NCBI GenBank assembly: GCA_017744715.1
Contig: JAGIAT010000018.1
Span: 1-64,000 of the forward strand
From: Niabella sp.
Lineage (GTDB): Bacteria > Bacteroidota > Bacteroidia > Chitinophagales > Chitinophagaceae
Length of the DNA stretch: 64,000 bases
Direction: 5' to 3'
How positions within the stretch are numbered: position 1 is the stretch's first letter; each line of letters starts with the position of its first letter. The notes under the pieces are model-generated. The model saw only the letters and a program-made list of their open reading frames with translations, made no database searches and was not told the DNA's origin. The position numbers were made by a program, and so were the translations under genes. This document shows, one piece after another, positions 25,689 to 34,772 of the stretch.

Positions 25689-27494
25689 CTAAAAATAACT
25701 GATGAACCCAAAGTGAATCTTCGACTGCCGCAGGTTGAAATTGGTGTCGTTCCGTTTGCCAACAGCCCAGGCCAGGTTAAATACACCGGCCTTTGTTTCA
25801 AATGCAAGGCCGATACCCAGGCCAAGAAAGGTGTAATTTTTCCGGACACCCCGGCTGCCGTCATAGCCCCATCCGCCGTCCGTAAATGCATTGAGGTACG
25901 AATTTTCGCCAACCAGGTAGCGGTATTCCAGGGTTCCGATGGCATATTGGGAAAGGAACTGGCTCTGTTCGTCGAAACCGCGCAACAACCGGTATCCGCC
26001 GATCTGGAACAATTCGTTGCGGAAAATATTTTCACCGGCCAGGTATCCGCCCTGTACGGCCGCTTTGATGGTACTGGCACCGCGTGCAGACAGCGGCATA
26101 TAACGGGCTGCGGATAAGATTGTGCGAACCTGAACGGAACGGAGTTTTACCGTATCATACAGACTGCCAAAATCAAATGCGGGATCATCCGGATCTTCGA
26201 GTTCCAGCACCAGGTTGTTTTTCTTTATCTTTTTGATGCCGCCTGTTCCCATAAATTTTATATCAAAGCCGGAAACAGGATTGAATATGTAATTAGTGGT
26301 ATTGAGCTGGTATTCGATCCCGATATTGGAAATTTTTACATCGGCCTCGGGGGGCAACTGCCGGGTTTGGAGCAGCTGGCTTTTATTGATGGTACTGATA
26401 ATGGTAGAAAACTGGTTGTAGAAGAGCTTGAGGTTTTGCCGGGTATTGATGCTGTATTGTGTGCCGGCGCGGTACTCAAAGTTGAGATAGCTGGAATCCC
26501 TTTTCAGCATGTTGAATGCAAAATCGAGTCCAAAGCGCGACCGGAATAAATAGGGTTGCAAAAAGGCGAGATCCAGCCGCTGAGCGGCAGCCTGCAGTTT
26601 TTGCCATACCAGCCCGATGGTTTCTCCGCCGCCAAGGGCATTCTTCAGATTGAGCAATCCTTCCCCGGTGATCTGCAGCTTTTTTGATGAAGCGGCGTCG
26701 CTGTTGGGTAAAAAGCCAACGATAAAATTAACCTGGTTGCTTTTTTTCTGCTGCAGGAATACTTCCACAAGGCCCCCGGTGCTGCCCCAGTAAAACCGGG
26801 GAGGAAAGGTTTCTTCTATATAATTAAGCTTTTTAAGCTCGGCACTGATGCGTTGCAGTTTTTCTTTGTTGTAAACGGATCCGTTCCGGATATCCAGGTA
26901 GTTCTGGATATAGTCGTTGCTGAGTTTGGCGTTGCCCGTAATCCGGATACTGTCAACCCTGTACAGGGGGCCGGGATGTACTTGTAATTGTCCGGATACT
27001 TTATCACCACGGATATCCAGGGAATCTACATACACTTTTGCAAAAGGATGCCCGTGATTTTCAAAGTAACTGAGCATACGTTGCTGGATGTTTCCAAGAA
27101 GCTCGTAATCCAGCGGGCGGTCTTCAAACAGGTGCGGGTCATAGCCTGCCTGCGCCAGCCATTTGCGGCTTTCTTCTGTAGTGGATAAAACTTCCCAGGT
27201 ATACCGCATACCCACAAAGAGCTGCATATATGCGGAAACCGAATCCAGCCTCAGGGAGTCAACAGATGCGGTGATATAGCCCTTTGTTTGCAACAGCGGA
27301 AGCAGCTGGCCGGTATACTGGCGGCAATCTTCCTGGTTGATGAAATCGGTTTTAATGCCAAGGGACCCGGTAATAAAAGCGGAGTCCCGGTCAACCCCGT
27401 CAATCACCAGTGCATACCGGTTTTGGGATGCAGCCTGGAAGCCCATCCACAAAAATAACAGGAGCAGCGTTAACCGGTGTTGTACCTTTGCCAT
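25689..27494 (-). CDS. BamA/TamA-family outer-membrane barrel protein
   Basis: This is an outer-membrane protein of about 601 residues in the Omp85 superfamily. The signal peptide (MAKVQHRLTLLLLFLWMGFQAASQ) is followed by POTRA-like segments, including YRVDSIRITGNAKLSNDYIQNYLDIRNGSVYNKEKLQRISAELKKLNYIE, which is a clear POTRA repeat. The C-terminal half is the 16-strand barrel with GGYRLLRGFDEQSQFLSQYAIGTLEYRYLVGENSYL, carrying the conserved (V/I)RG(F/Y) motif as LRGF. It ends in Phe (FGFISYF), as expected for a barrel signal. The frame runs 31 codons further upstream but the ATG at 27494 starts the signal peptide. It is shorter than BamA itself and more like TamA or a lineage-specific Omp85. 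Confidence 0.88.
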   Translation of the reverse strand: MAKVQHRLTLLLLFLWMGFQAASQNRYALVIDGVDRDSAFITGSLGIKTDFINQEDCRQYTGQLLPLLQTKGYITASVDSLRLDSVSAYMQLFVGMRYTWEVLSTTEESRKWLAQAGYDPHLFEDRPLDYELLGNIQQRMLSYFENHGHPFAKVYVDSLDIRGDKVSGQLQVHPGPLYRVDSIRITGNAKLSNDYIQNYLDIRNGSVYNKEKLQRISAELKKLNYIEETFPPRFYWGSTGGLVEVFLQQKKSNQVNFIVGFLPNSDAASSKKLQITGEGLLNLKNALGGGETIGLVWQKLQAAAQRLDLAFLQPYLFRSRFGLDFAFNMLKRDSSYLNFEYRAGTQYSINTRQNLKLFYNQFSTIISTINKSQLLQTRQLPPEADVKISNIGIEYQLNTTNYIFNPVSGFDIKFMGTGGIKKIKKNNLVLELEDPDDPAFDFGSLYDTVKLRSVQVRTILSAARYMPLSARGASTIKAAVQGGYLAGENIFRNELFQIGGYRLLRGFDEQSQFLSQYAIGTLEYRYLVGENSYLNAFTDGGWGYDGSRGVRKNYTFLGLGIGLAFETKAGVFNLAWAVGKRNDTNFNLRQSKIHFGFISYF

Positions 27495-27586
27495 TCGGAA
27501 ACACAAATAAACGCCATTTTCGTGAACGAAGTATCGTTTGGGCGCTGTGTACGAATTAAAAATAGTAAACAAATAAATCATCCTCA

Positions 27587-28705
27587 TTGTCTGGCATCTA
27601 TATTCATATCCCGTTTTGTAAACAGGCCTGTCATTATTGTAATTTTCATTTTTCTACCTCACTGCACTACCGGGAAGCGCTTGTGCAGGCCATTGCAAAG
27701 GAAACGGCGTTGAGTGCAGCTGCAGATTTTATTGAACGGGAGCCGGTGCAAACGGTTTATTTTGGCGGGGGAACACCCAGTTTGTTGCCGGCAGCAGACA
27801 TCGATTTGCTGTTGAACGAAATAAGGACGCATTACCCCGTTGCAGGGGATGCAGAAATAACCCTGGAGGCCAACCCGGACGACCTGGTGCCCGATAAACT
27901 GGAGGCCTGGAAGCGTTCGGGGGTTAACCGCCTGAGCATTGGTGTGCAGTCATTTTATGAACCGGATCTTTTATGGATGAACCGGGCCCATAATGCATCC
28001 CAGGCTGCCAAAGGCCTGGAATTGGCGGTGCAGTATTTTGATAATATAACCATCGACCTGATTTATGGCGTGCCGGGGCTGAGCAACGAACGTTGGAAAC
28101 AAAATGTGGAAACGGCGTTGAAGGCAGGTATTCCGCATTTGTCCTGCTATGCGCTTACTGTGGAACCGCAGACCCCGCTTGACAAAATGGTACGGAAACA
28201 CCTGAAGGAGGATGTGAATGGTGATATACAGTCGGAGCAATTTTTGTTGCTGATGGATTGGCTGCAGCAGGCAGGCTATGAGCATTATGAGATCTCTAAT
28301 TTTGCAAAGCCCGGGTTCCGGAGCCGCCATAACAGTGCTTACTGGAAAGGGGTGCCTTATTACGGATTTGGACCGGCGGCCCATTCTTTTAACGGGATGC
28401 TTCGCCGCTGGAATGTTGCACATAACCAGCAATACATCCGTGCCATCAGTTCCGGGCATATTCCCTATGAAGAGGAAGTGCTTACGCCGGCACAGCGGCA
28501 GAATGAATATGTGATGATCGCACTCCGTACAAGTGAAGGGATTGCGCTGGCACAGCTGGATGACTCCGCAAGGCCACATCTGCTGAAACAGGCAGGGATA
28601 TACAGGGACCGTGGATTACTGATCATTGACGATACCCATATCCGGCTTACGAATGAGGGCAGGCTTTTTGCAGATGGGATTGCTGCAGACCTGTTTGTGC
28701 ATTAG
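27587..28705 (+). CDS. hemW: Radical SAM heme chaperone HemW
   Basis: HemW is a CPO-like radical SAM protein that binds heme and delivers it to target proteins. It is often misannotated as oxygen-independent coproporphyrinogen oxidase. The 372-residue product starts at a TTG (SGIYIHIPFCKQACHYC), giving the expected N terminus, and CKQACHYC is the CxxxCxxC iron-sulfur motif. VYFGGGTPSLL, LEANPDDL, RLSIGVQSF and YEHYEISNFAKPGFRSRHN are typical of the family. No ATG in frame precedes the cluster motif, so TTG is well supported. A plus-strand TACCTTTG (27483-27490) inside the start of the divergent barrel gene may serve as its -7 box. Its 3' end overlaps tssF by 4 bases, tail to tail. Confidence 0.92.
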   Translation: MSGIYIHIPFCKQACHYCNFHFSTSLHYREALVQAIAKETALSAAADFIEREPVQTVYFGGGTPSLLPAADIDLLLNEIRTHYPVAGDAEITLEANPDDLVPDKLEAWKRSGVNRLSIGVQSFYEPDLLWMNRAHNASQAAKGLELAVQYFDNITIDLIYGVPGLSNERWKQNVETALKAGIPHLSCYALTVEPQTPLDKMVRKHLKEDVNGDIQSEQFLLLMDWLQQAGYEHYEISNFAKPGFRSRHNSAYWKGVPYYGFGPAAHSFNGMLRRWNVAHNQQYIRAISSGHIPYEEEVLTPAQRQNEYVMIALRTSEGIALAQLDDSARPHLLKQAGIYRDRGLLIIDDTHIRLTNEGRLFADGIAADLFVH

Positions 28706-30534
28706 TCGCTGTATACCACGCTAACCTCAAACGGAAACGCAAAAGCGGCGTTTGTCTCCAGCTGGTAATGCAGCTGTTTTTGAAGATAGGCTAATTCATC
28801 TTCGGTATAATCGGCTTCTTTCAGATGCAATTCGATCCCGATGGTACGGGAAATGCCGGTTTTAGGTCCCCGGAGCACGTTCATGATTTTATGAATGAGC
28901 ACCTTCTGAAGGCGGGCACCAAAAAGCTCGTAACACAGGAGCCGGATGTCTTCCTGGCTGATAATTTTGCCCCGGGAAGAGAGCTGGCGTACCAGCATTT
29001 GTTGTTGCGCATAATCGCTGTACGTTTCCACGCCTCCGCTAACAGTGGTGAGGGCAAAACAGGTACCTCCGGTTAAGGCATGCATAACCGGTTTGAAGCT
29101 GGCCCCCGATTTTACAGCCGCAGCTGCTGTGGGCGTGGTAGACCAGTATTCTACAAATACCGTTTCCTGTTCTTTCTTCGATCTTAAAAGCACATAGTTG
29201 AAGGCCGGCTTTTCGTCCTTTGAAACCGCCAGGCGGTCTTGCAAACGTGTTAGCAGTTTGGAGATCTCATGAAGCTGGGAAGCAATAAGATCATTGCTGG
29301 TTCTGCTGAAATAGGCACTTTCATCCCTAATGCTTTCCAGCAAACTGTTGATGGTATTGCGCACGTCACGGCTGCTTTCTTTTCCTACTTTGGCAGTTCG
29401 TACAATGGCCTGCCCTTCATGAATCGGATCTTCGCCTGCATCCGGCCGTAGCTTATACCTGCTGCCATTTGAGCCTTCAATGCTTTTAATATCAAGATAC
29501 GATCCCTTAACAGGCAGGGGAATGATATTGATCCACTTCTCGGTTTTAAAATGAATTTTTTCCGGTTTCCGGTTTAAGGCCGGAAAGGCATTTACGCCTA
29601 CCAGTAACCGCTCCAGTACTTCCTGCTGAAAATACCGGTTTAGTTTCAGGGTGATGTAGATCACCTCTTTTGTGCGGATCTCTTCCTGCAGCTTATCGGG
29701 AAGGTGCTGCAAAACGGAGGCGTCCGGCGGAGTGGGGGCAAGGGATTCCTGCTGTACCGTTATGAACTGCCGGGCATAAATACCGGCTACTTCTTTCCGG
29801 ATCTTGCGGCTGTAATGGCCCTCCATTTCCAGGCTGTCTTTCAAACTGGTTTCGTATTGCTGCTGTTTGTAATACCCTTTTGTGAACGGTGCTTCCTGCT
29901 CATTGATAAACAACCGGGCATGTTGAAGGGCAAAATAAAAGTTGGTGGCCTCCGAGTGGCCTTTAAGGTCGAAAAAGAGCTGCAGCCCCTGCAGGCTTTC
30001 AAACCGGTCCTTTGTATGCAGAGTAAAATGAATTTCGTTAACGGGGCCCTTATCCTGGGCCGTTTCATGCACCAGTGATTTGCGCCCGGCATCTCCCAGT
30101 TTATATACCCGGCCGCCGGTTCTCAGGAACAGGGCATTTAACCGGAACAATTTAACCGTGCCATTGGGTGTAAAGCAAAGCTCGGTTTCGGCGGATGGTG
30201 TTCCGGGTGTTTGTGTAACGGCTACCGTATTAAAACAATGTTCCTGGTCCAGCACGGCAGTTGGCTCTGCGGGCGTTGCCGAAAGGATACAGGAAGCCGG
30301 TTTGGCCCTTAACAACGCATGGGGCAGCATAATGGTAGACAGTTCATTGAGCAGGCGGCTTTTTACATCATTGATCTGGTACCCGATCTGTTCCACTTCG
30401 CCGGCCAGTACATCGAAGATCAGCATCAGCAGGGGATCAAAATTGGCTTCGATCTCGTTCTCCGGCACCTGCCACTGTGCGGCTGCCAGGCGAATCATCC
30501 GGTCGCGGATCTGTTCTTTTTTTAAGAGTTCCAT
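28702..30534 (-). CDS. tssF: T6SS baseplate subunit TssF
   Basis: TssF is the large wedge subunit of the type VI baseplate and forms the TssF2-TssG wedge that anchors the spike and starts sheath assembly. The 610-residue product begins with EQIRDRMIRLAAAQWQVPENEIEANFDPLLMLIFDVLAGEVEQI and continues with SIMLPHALLRAKPASCIL, the N-terminal family pattern. The C-terminal end (EIHLKEADYTEDELAYLQKQLHYQLETNAAFAFPFEVSVVYSD) is also as expected. It is the last gene of the minus-strand T6SS operon, 39 bases after tssE, and is convergent with hemW with a 4-base overlap. Confidence 0.88.
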   Translation of the reverse strand: MELLKKEQIRDRMIRLAAAQWQVPENEIEANFDPLLMLIFDVLAGEVEQIGYQINDVKSRLLNELSTIMLPHALLRAKPASCILSATPAEPTAVLDQEHCFNTVAVTQTPGTPSAETELCFTPNGTVKLFRLNALFLRTGGRVYKLGDAGRKSLVHETAQDKGPVNEIHFTLHTKDRFESLQGLQLFFDLKGHSEATNFYFALQHARLFINEQEAPFTKGYYKQQQYETSLKDSLEMEGHYSRKIRKEVAGIYARQFITVQQESLAPTPPDASVLQHLPDKLQEEIRTKEVIYITLKLNRYFQQEVLERLLVGVNAFPALNRKPEKIHFKTEKWINIIPLPVKGSYLDIKSIEGSNGSRYKLRPDAGEDPIHEGQAIVRTAKVGKESSRDVRNTINSLLESIRDESAYFSRTSNDLIASQLHEISKLLTRLQDRLAVSKDEKPAFNYVLLRSKKEQETVFVEYWSTTPTAAAAVKSGASFKPVMHALTGGTCFALTTVSGGVETYSDYAQQQMLVRQLSSRGKIISQEDIRLLCYELFGARLQKVLIHKIMNVLRGPKTGISRTIGIELHLKEADYTEDELAYLQKQLHYQLETNAAFAFPFEVSVVYSD

Positions 30535-30573
30535 AATTAAATCGGGTTGGTGTAAATACAGTATTGGGGGGTA

Positions 30574-31002
30574 TTAATCCAATGTGAGCGGTCCGATGAA
30601 CAAACCGGTTTGAAAACGGAACGGTTCCAGGGTTTTCTGGATCTGGCCGCTGACCGTGATTTCGATTTTTCTTCTTGGCAGATCGGCACTTTGTGTTTTA
30701 AGCACGGCAAGTTTCACCTCTACATTTACCTCCACATGGCTCAGTCTTTTTTCATAAAGGGCGATCTGTTTTTTCAGATTATCCACGATCAGCTCTTTCC
30801 GCGAATCATTATCAAGATGGATATCGTAGTCGGTTTCCCAGAAGGAAGCGCCATATGCCGTATCTGTTTTGTTTTCTCCCTGGGCGGTTGTAATAATAAG
30901 GTGCAGGTTCCGGTAGATCGAATCTACCAGCCCGCAGGAGGGCAGCTTTTTCCGGTCGAAAAACTGGTCGAACCGCAGCGGTAATTTTAAATACTCTTTC
31001 AC
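30574..31002 (-). CDS. tssE: T6SS baseplate gp25-like subunit TssE
   Basis: TssE is the gp25-like baseplate component that primes sheath polymerisation. The protein of about 143 residues shows the family segments LPSCGLVDSIYRNLHLIITTAQGENKTDTAYG and FWETDYDI, followed by LRVxV-like strands. I chose the GTG at 31002 (KEYLKLPLRFDQFF), 11 bases after the tssP stop. An ATG at 31047 would overlap tssP by 34 bases and add 15 residues with no family likeness. It sits between tssP and tssF. Confidence 0.8.
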   Translation of the reverse strand: MKEYLKLPLRFDQFFDRKKLPSCGLVDSIYRNLHLIITTAQGENKTDTAYGASFWETDYDIHLDNDSRKELIVDNLKKQIALYEKRLSHVEVNVEVKLAVLKTQSADLPRRKIEITVSGQIQKTLEPFRFQTGLFIGPLTLD

Positions 31003-31013
31003 GTGTATACCTT

Positions 31014-32105
31014 TTACTTGTAGGAGATGTAGATGATTTTTACGCAATTGCCATTTGCCGGGTCTCTTACTACCTTAAAGGATTGGATCCGCTTTTTTCT
31101 TTTTAACAATGGCAGCCCCTTTTTTTCCTTCAGTTCGTTGCAGAGTGCGGCAAAGGTGGTGGATTGGTTATTGGCCATTACCTTGGTGCCTGCCCCGTTG
31201 CAAAGAATATTATTAAAATCTGCGATCGTTTTTTTACCCTCTGCAACCTCTTCAAGCATTGCCTGTATGGCCGGTTCGGGCAGTTGATCATATACTTTTG
31301 CTGCAGCGGGGGCCGGTTCCTGGGCAGCAGGCTTCGGTGCTTCCTGTTTTGCCTCCTCCGGTTTTTTTTCAGGCGCTTCCACCGGAAGCGGGGGCGGCCC
31401 TGCTTCGGCGGGGCCGGGTGGCAACGGGATGCTGGATGTTGTATTGCCGGCCGTTTCCAACGGATCGGTAACCTGGATGGTTTTCTGATAGGAGGCGCCC
31501 TGGTCCAGCTTCAGGATCACCGTAAAAGTGCCGGCTTTTGTGAAAATAAATGTTGCGGCTTTAGTGGCCTGCTGCCCCATTTCCGGCAGCTCTTGTATGC
31601 TCCAGTTATACCCGGCCGATTCGGCGGTGGTATTGAATACGGCTTTATCGCCGGTGGCCACCACATCATCCGAAACAATACGGTTGATCTGGGGACTGTT
31701 GCTGGTGCTGATCAATGTGCTGTTTTGGATCACCCGGATGTTGATAGATTCGGAGCAGCGCCCGTTAATGATGGCGGTAACAAGATAATTTCCTTCTTTG
31801 ATAAAGCTATGGGTTACCGATGCGCCGATCTGGGTAGCCGATTTATCGCCAAAATTCCAGGTAACCATAAGACTGGCATCGTTTCGGGTGGCAAAAAAGC
31901 GTACCTGCTCATTTACAAAGTACGTGTGCGGCCCTTCCGAAATGTGGTTGATATTACTGGTGGTCTTTAGCTGGAATTGGGGGCAGGAAACATTGGTGGC
32001 TACTTTATAACCCAGCAGGGCCAACGTAACCGCCGCTACAATGATCAGGGAGATCCATACCCTGAAATCCAACCGGCCCCATTGTTTGGTATATACAAAA
32101 TGCAT
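31014..32105 (-). CDS. tssP: PKD-domain inner-membrane protein of T6SSiii (TssP-like)
   Basis: This is a bitopic membrane protein of 363 residues. A short cytosolic N terminus and one helix (VWISLIIVAAVTLALLGYKVA, about residues 17-37) are followed by two PKD-like domains in the periplasm. The first has VTWNFGDKSATQIGASVTHSFIKEGNYLVTAII. The second ends in the THIFTKAGTFTVILKL-type strand. A Pro/Glu/Ala-rich linker (about residues 225-270) leads to a compact C-terminal domain with two Cys (ILCNGAG and ALCNEL). T6SSiii systems replace TssJLM with a TssN/O/P/Q/R membrane complex, and a PKD protein in this position fits TssP. The letter assignment is inferred from architecture and neighbours. 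Confidence 0.7.
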   Translation of the reverse strand: MHFVYTKQWGRLDFRVWISLIIVAAVTLALLGYKVATNVSCPQFQLKTTSNINHISEGPHTYFVNEQVRFFATRNDASLMVTWNFGDKSATQIGASVTHSFIKEGNYLVTAIINGRCSESINIRVIQNSTLISTSNSPQINRIVSDDVVATGDKAVFNTTAESAGYNWSIQELPEMGQQATKAATFIFTKAGTFTVILKLDQGASYQKTIQVTDPLETAGNTTSSIPLPPGPAEAGPPPLPVEAPEKKPEEAKQEAPKPAAQEPAPAAAKVYDQLPEPAIQAMLEEVAEGKKTIADFNNILCNGAGTKVMANNQSTTFAALCNELKEKKGLPLLKRKKRIQSFKVVRDPANGNCVKIIYISYK

Positions 32106-32131
32106 ACGGTAATAGATTTAAGATCATCCGG

Positions 32132-32653
32132 CTATTTTTGACGCAGCAGCAGGTTCTGCATCTCCAGTTGTTTATAGGAGTCCTGCCATTTTGTAAGCGA
32201 GTTCTTCAGCTCCTGGATCTGCGCGTTGTACATCGACACTACAGAATCCTTGCTGCTGGCGGCCCTTAACCCCTTTTTATCGGTTTGCGTATTATTCAGC
32301 GCTTTAATGATCTGTGTGTAAATTTCTTTTGAACTGGTTTCATTCTTGTTCAATTGTGCATCCATGTCCTGGATCTTTTGCGTAATACGGCCATCGATCA
32401 AACCCGATTTTGCGGGGTCCATGTTAACGGTGTCTAAAAGGGATTGCGTTTGTAACATATCCGTGGCAAAGTGATCGCGGAACTGGTTTTCTTTTTCGAT
32501 GATGGCCAGTTGCTCGCGGAGTTTTTCGTTCTCCGCATAGGGGATCCGGATACCGAAAAATATGGTAGTAACAATAAGCGCAACGGTCAGTAAAAAGAAA
32601 AGCAGGAACCGGGCAAATGCACTGCTTCTTTCGTTGGTATTATTGGGTTTCAT
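32132..32653 (-). CDS. tssO: Single-helix coiled-coil inner-membrane protein (TssO-like)
   Basis: This 173-residue bitopic protein has one helix near the N terminus (FARFLLFFLLTVALIVTTIFFGI, about residues 13-35) and then a helical, coiled-coil-prone periplasmic part: YAENEKLREQLAIIEKENQF, then QIQELKNSLTKWQDSYKQLEMQNLLLRQK at the end. Size, topology and position between tssP and tssK match TssO of the T6SSiii membrane complex. No catalytic motif is present or expected. Function is inferred from location and topology. Confidence 0.7.
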   Translation of the reverse strand: MKPNNTNERSSAFARFLLFFLLTVALIVTTIFFGIRIPYAENEKLREQLAIIEKENQFRDHFATDMLQTQSLLDTVNMDPAKSGLIDGRITQKIQDMDAQLNKNETSSKEIYTQIIKALNNTQTDKKGLRAASSKDSVVSMYNAQIQELKNSLTKWQDSYKQLEMQNLLLRQK

Positions 32654-32706
32654 GAAATGTTCTTTTTAAGTTGATGATAGGGTCAGTCGTTGAACGGGTC
32701 CGGCGG

Positions 32707-33858
32707 CTAGCCGAAAAATCTCCGTTTGGGTTTGGGGGCATTGGTATCATTTACCGGAAAGGACTGCTCTTCTTTTACAAACAGTCCGGAGTCCTTTCGT
32801 TTGCCGATGAATTCCAGGTTGCTCAACGTGTTGAAGAGTTTTCCGATCACTTTGGCAAACTGTATGATCTGCCGGATATTTTCATTGATATCATGGTGAT
32901 GATAGCGCAGTAATGCCATTTCACTCAGCAGGCCTTCCAGTTCTCCCTGGTTCAGTTCGCACCATTCGCACAGGTAGCTCATCAGTTCATCTTTCCCGGA
33001 TCCGATACGCAGGTCGATGGTGTTTTTAATAACCCTGGCCAGTGCGGCAATCTGGCTGAGCATTTTTGCCGGTGACTCGTGGATGATGCTCCAGCGGTAC
33101 TCCGTGATCACCTGGCCCAGAAAGAGCATCATCCGGTCGCAAAGGAAGCGGGCCAGTTCGGACAAGGCATTCTGCTGGCTTTTTTTATAGATTTTCTGAA
33201 CGATCACAGAACAGGATTGCTCAAGTCCGGCCAGGAACTGATCCAGTTCGGCATGCAGGCCCAGCAGGTCTGGTGAGGCTGCAGGCGCCATACAGGGAGG
33301 AATGTATTCTTCATCAATTTGCGCGCCATTTCCGTTGATGGTGAGTTTGCCAATGATCATCGCCAGGGGATGCTGATCATATTGCTGGATGTTCCGCTCA
33401 TCGGCGATCTGTACGCTGTACCCAGATTTTACATAAGGAAAACGGGCGGGCGTTTCATCGGGATCAATGGTGCCTGCGGGATTCCGTTCAAATGGTTTTG
33501 CCAGCAGTACAATCCATGCAGTGGAGGGCTGGCTGCTGTTGAGCTCCAATGACACGGCCGGAACGCCGTCTGTTGCGGCGGCATCTGTAAACGCATCGAT
33601 GATAACAGGTACGCCCGACCGTGTAAGCGCTTTTAATGCAAGCACCGATACCCTGAGGGTATGCTGGTTGTCGATGGCCAGGCGCACATTGAAATTTTTT
33701 TCATCCGGGATCAACCCGTACCGGATGGGTGAAAGTGTGGTAGCGCGAAGCTGGTAGGCCGTAGCGGCAGCGGCATTATCCTGCGCAATAAACAGCTCCT
33801 TGTTCAGCTTCATGCCATCTGACCAGTTTACACGTAAAAAATTAAATCCGTTGTCCAT
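32707..33858 (-). CDS. tssK: T6SS baseplate subunit TssK
   Basis: TssK is the trimeric adaptor that links the baseplate wedges to the membrane complex. The 383-residue product starts with NFLRVNWSDGMKLNKELFIAQDN, close to the family's W..GMfL..qHF pattern. It continues with the shoulder domain (RYGLIPDEKNFNVRLAIDNQHTLRVSVLALKALTRSG), the neck helices and the C-terminal head. The last residues are basic (KPKRRFFG). It lies 23 bases after tssN and 53 bases before tssO. Confidence 0.85.
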   Translation of the reverse strand: MDNGFNFLRVNWSDGMKLNKELFIAQDNAAAATAYQLRATTLSPIRYGLIPDEKNFNVRLAIDNQHTLRVSVLALKALTRSGVPVIIDAFTDAAATDGVPAVSLELNSSQPSTAWIVLLAKPFERNPAGTIDPDETPARFPYVKSGYSVQIADERNIQQYDQHPLAMIIGKLTINGNGAQIDEEYIPPCMAPAASPDLLGLHAELDQFLAGLEQSCSVIVQKIYKKSQQNALSELARFLCDRMMLFLGQVITEYRWSIIHESPAKMLSQIAALARVIKNTIDLRIGSGKDELMSYLCEWCELNQGELEGLLSEMALLRYHHHDINENIRQIIQFAKVIGKLFNTLSNLEFIGKRKDSGLFVKEEQSFPVNDTNAPKPKRRFFG

Positions 33859-33881
33859 GTTTTAGCTTTTGAAAAGAATGA

Positions 33882-34733
33882 TTAAACGCGTTCACAAATG
33901 ATAATGGTATTTTCTTTTATATGATTCTGAGCCACTGTTGTACGGGCGTTCAGCACCCGGGAAAAGCGGTACCATTTCGGCCGGGTGCGAAACATCCATT
34001 CAGCTGCTTTTCCCTGGCTCGTATATTCTATGGGGGTTTCGCTGTGGTCTTCGTTGTACTCGTTAATAAAATGATAGAACAGATCGCCCAGCAGCATATC
34101 CTCCGGTGCCTTTCCCCTGAAAAATGTACGCTGCTGATCGCCGGTGATTTTTTTTGCAATTTCAAACCAGATTACATACAGGTGCTCGCCTGCTTTTTCA
34201 TCCGGCATTTCAATTTCCTGCTGCGGATAATTCCAGGCGGTATAATCCGGCGCAGGAATACTGGTGGCCGCATCAAATGTGTGCAGCAGCAAAATGGGAA
34301 TAAAAAAGAACAGCATGCAAAGCAATACCGGGAAGTACATAAAATTCCGGTCTTTCAGGAAATATTGCAATGAAGAAAAGATGGCCACACACAGGAACAG
34401 GATGGAAAAACCAAAGAGGAGCTCTGCAAATAATTGTTTGTTCCGGTTGTCGCTGCGGGCGCGGAAATATTTTTTATGTACCAGTAATAAAAACAGGATA
34501 CCCAGCAGCAGGAAAACGGCGCTGAGCAACCAGAACGCGGTGAACAGGTTTTGGGTGGTATACGTAATGGCAAATGCGATACCGGATGAAAGGGCCGCGG
34601 TGATAAAACTGAAGATCCATGGCTTTTTACCCATATTGCTGAAGGTGCTGCTCATTTGCCGGATAACGGGTATGATGGCCAGTGAAGAGAAAAGAAAAAT
34701 CCCTGCGTAGAGTATAAAAAACTTTAACGCCAT
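33882..34733 (-). CDS. tssN: Polytopic T6SSiii membrane protein TssN
   Basis: This 283-residue protein has five hydrophobic helices in its first ~155 residues (including FFILYAGIFLFSSLAIIPVI and FWLLSAVFLLLGILFLLLV) and a soluble cytosolic C-terminal domain (EHLYVIWFEIAKKITGDQQRTFFRGKAPEDMLLGDLFYHFINEYNEDHS). Topology and its place between tssG and tssK match TssN, a core membrane subunit found only in the Bacteroidota subtype. The cytosolic domain is the natural docking face for TssK/TssG. Confidence 0.8.
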   Translation of the reverse strand: MALKFFILYAGIFLFSSLAIIPVIRQMSSTFSNMGKKPWIFSFITAALSSGIAFAITYTTQNLFTAFWLLSAVFLLLGILFLLLVHKKYFRARSDNRNKQLFAELLFGFSILFLCVAIFSSLQYFLKDRNFMYFPVLLCMLFFFIPILLLHTFDAATSIPAPDYTAWNYPQQEIEMPDEKAGEHLYVIWFEIAKKITGDQQRTFFRGKAPEDMLLGDLFYHFINEYNEDHSETPIEYTSQGKAAEWMFRTRPKWYRFSRVLNARTTVAQNHIKENTIIICERV

Positions 34734-34772
34734 ATTGTTGAAGTTTTGAAATAAATGTTTATAAGTCCCCGG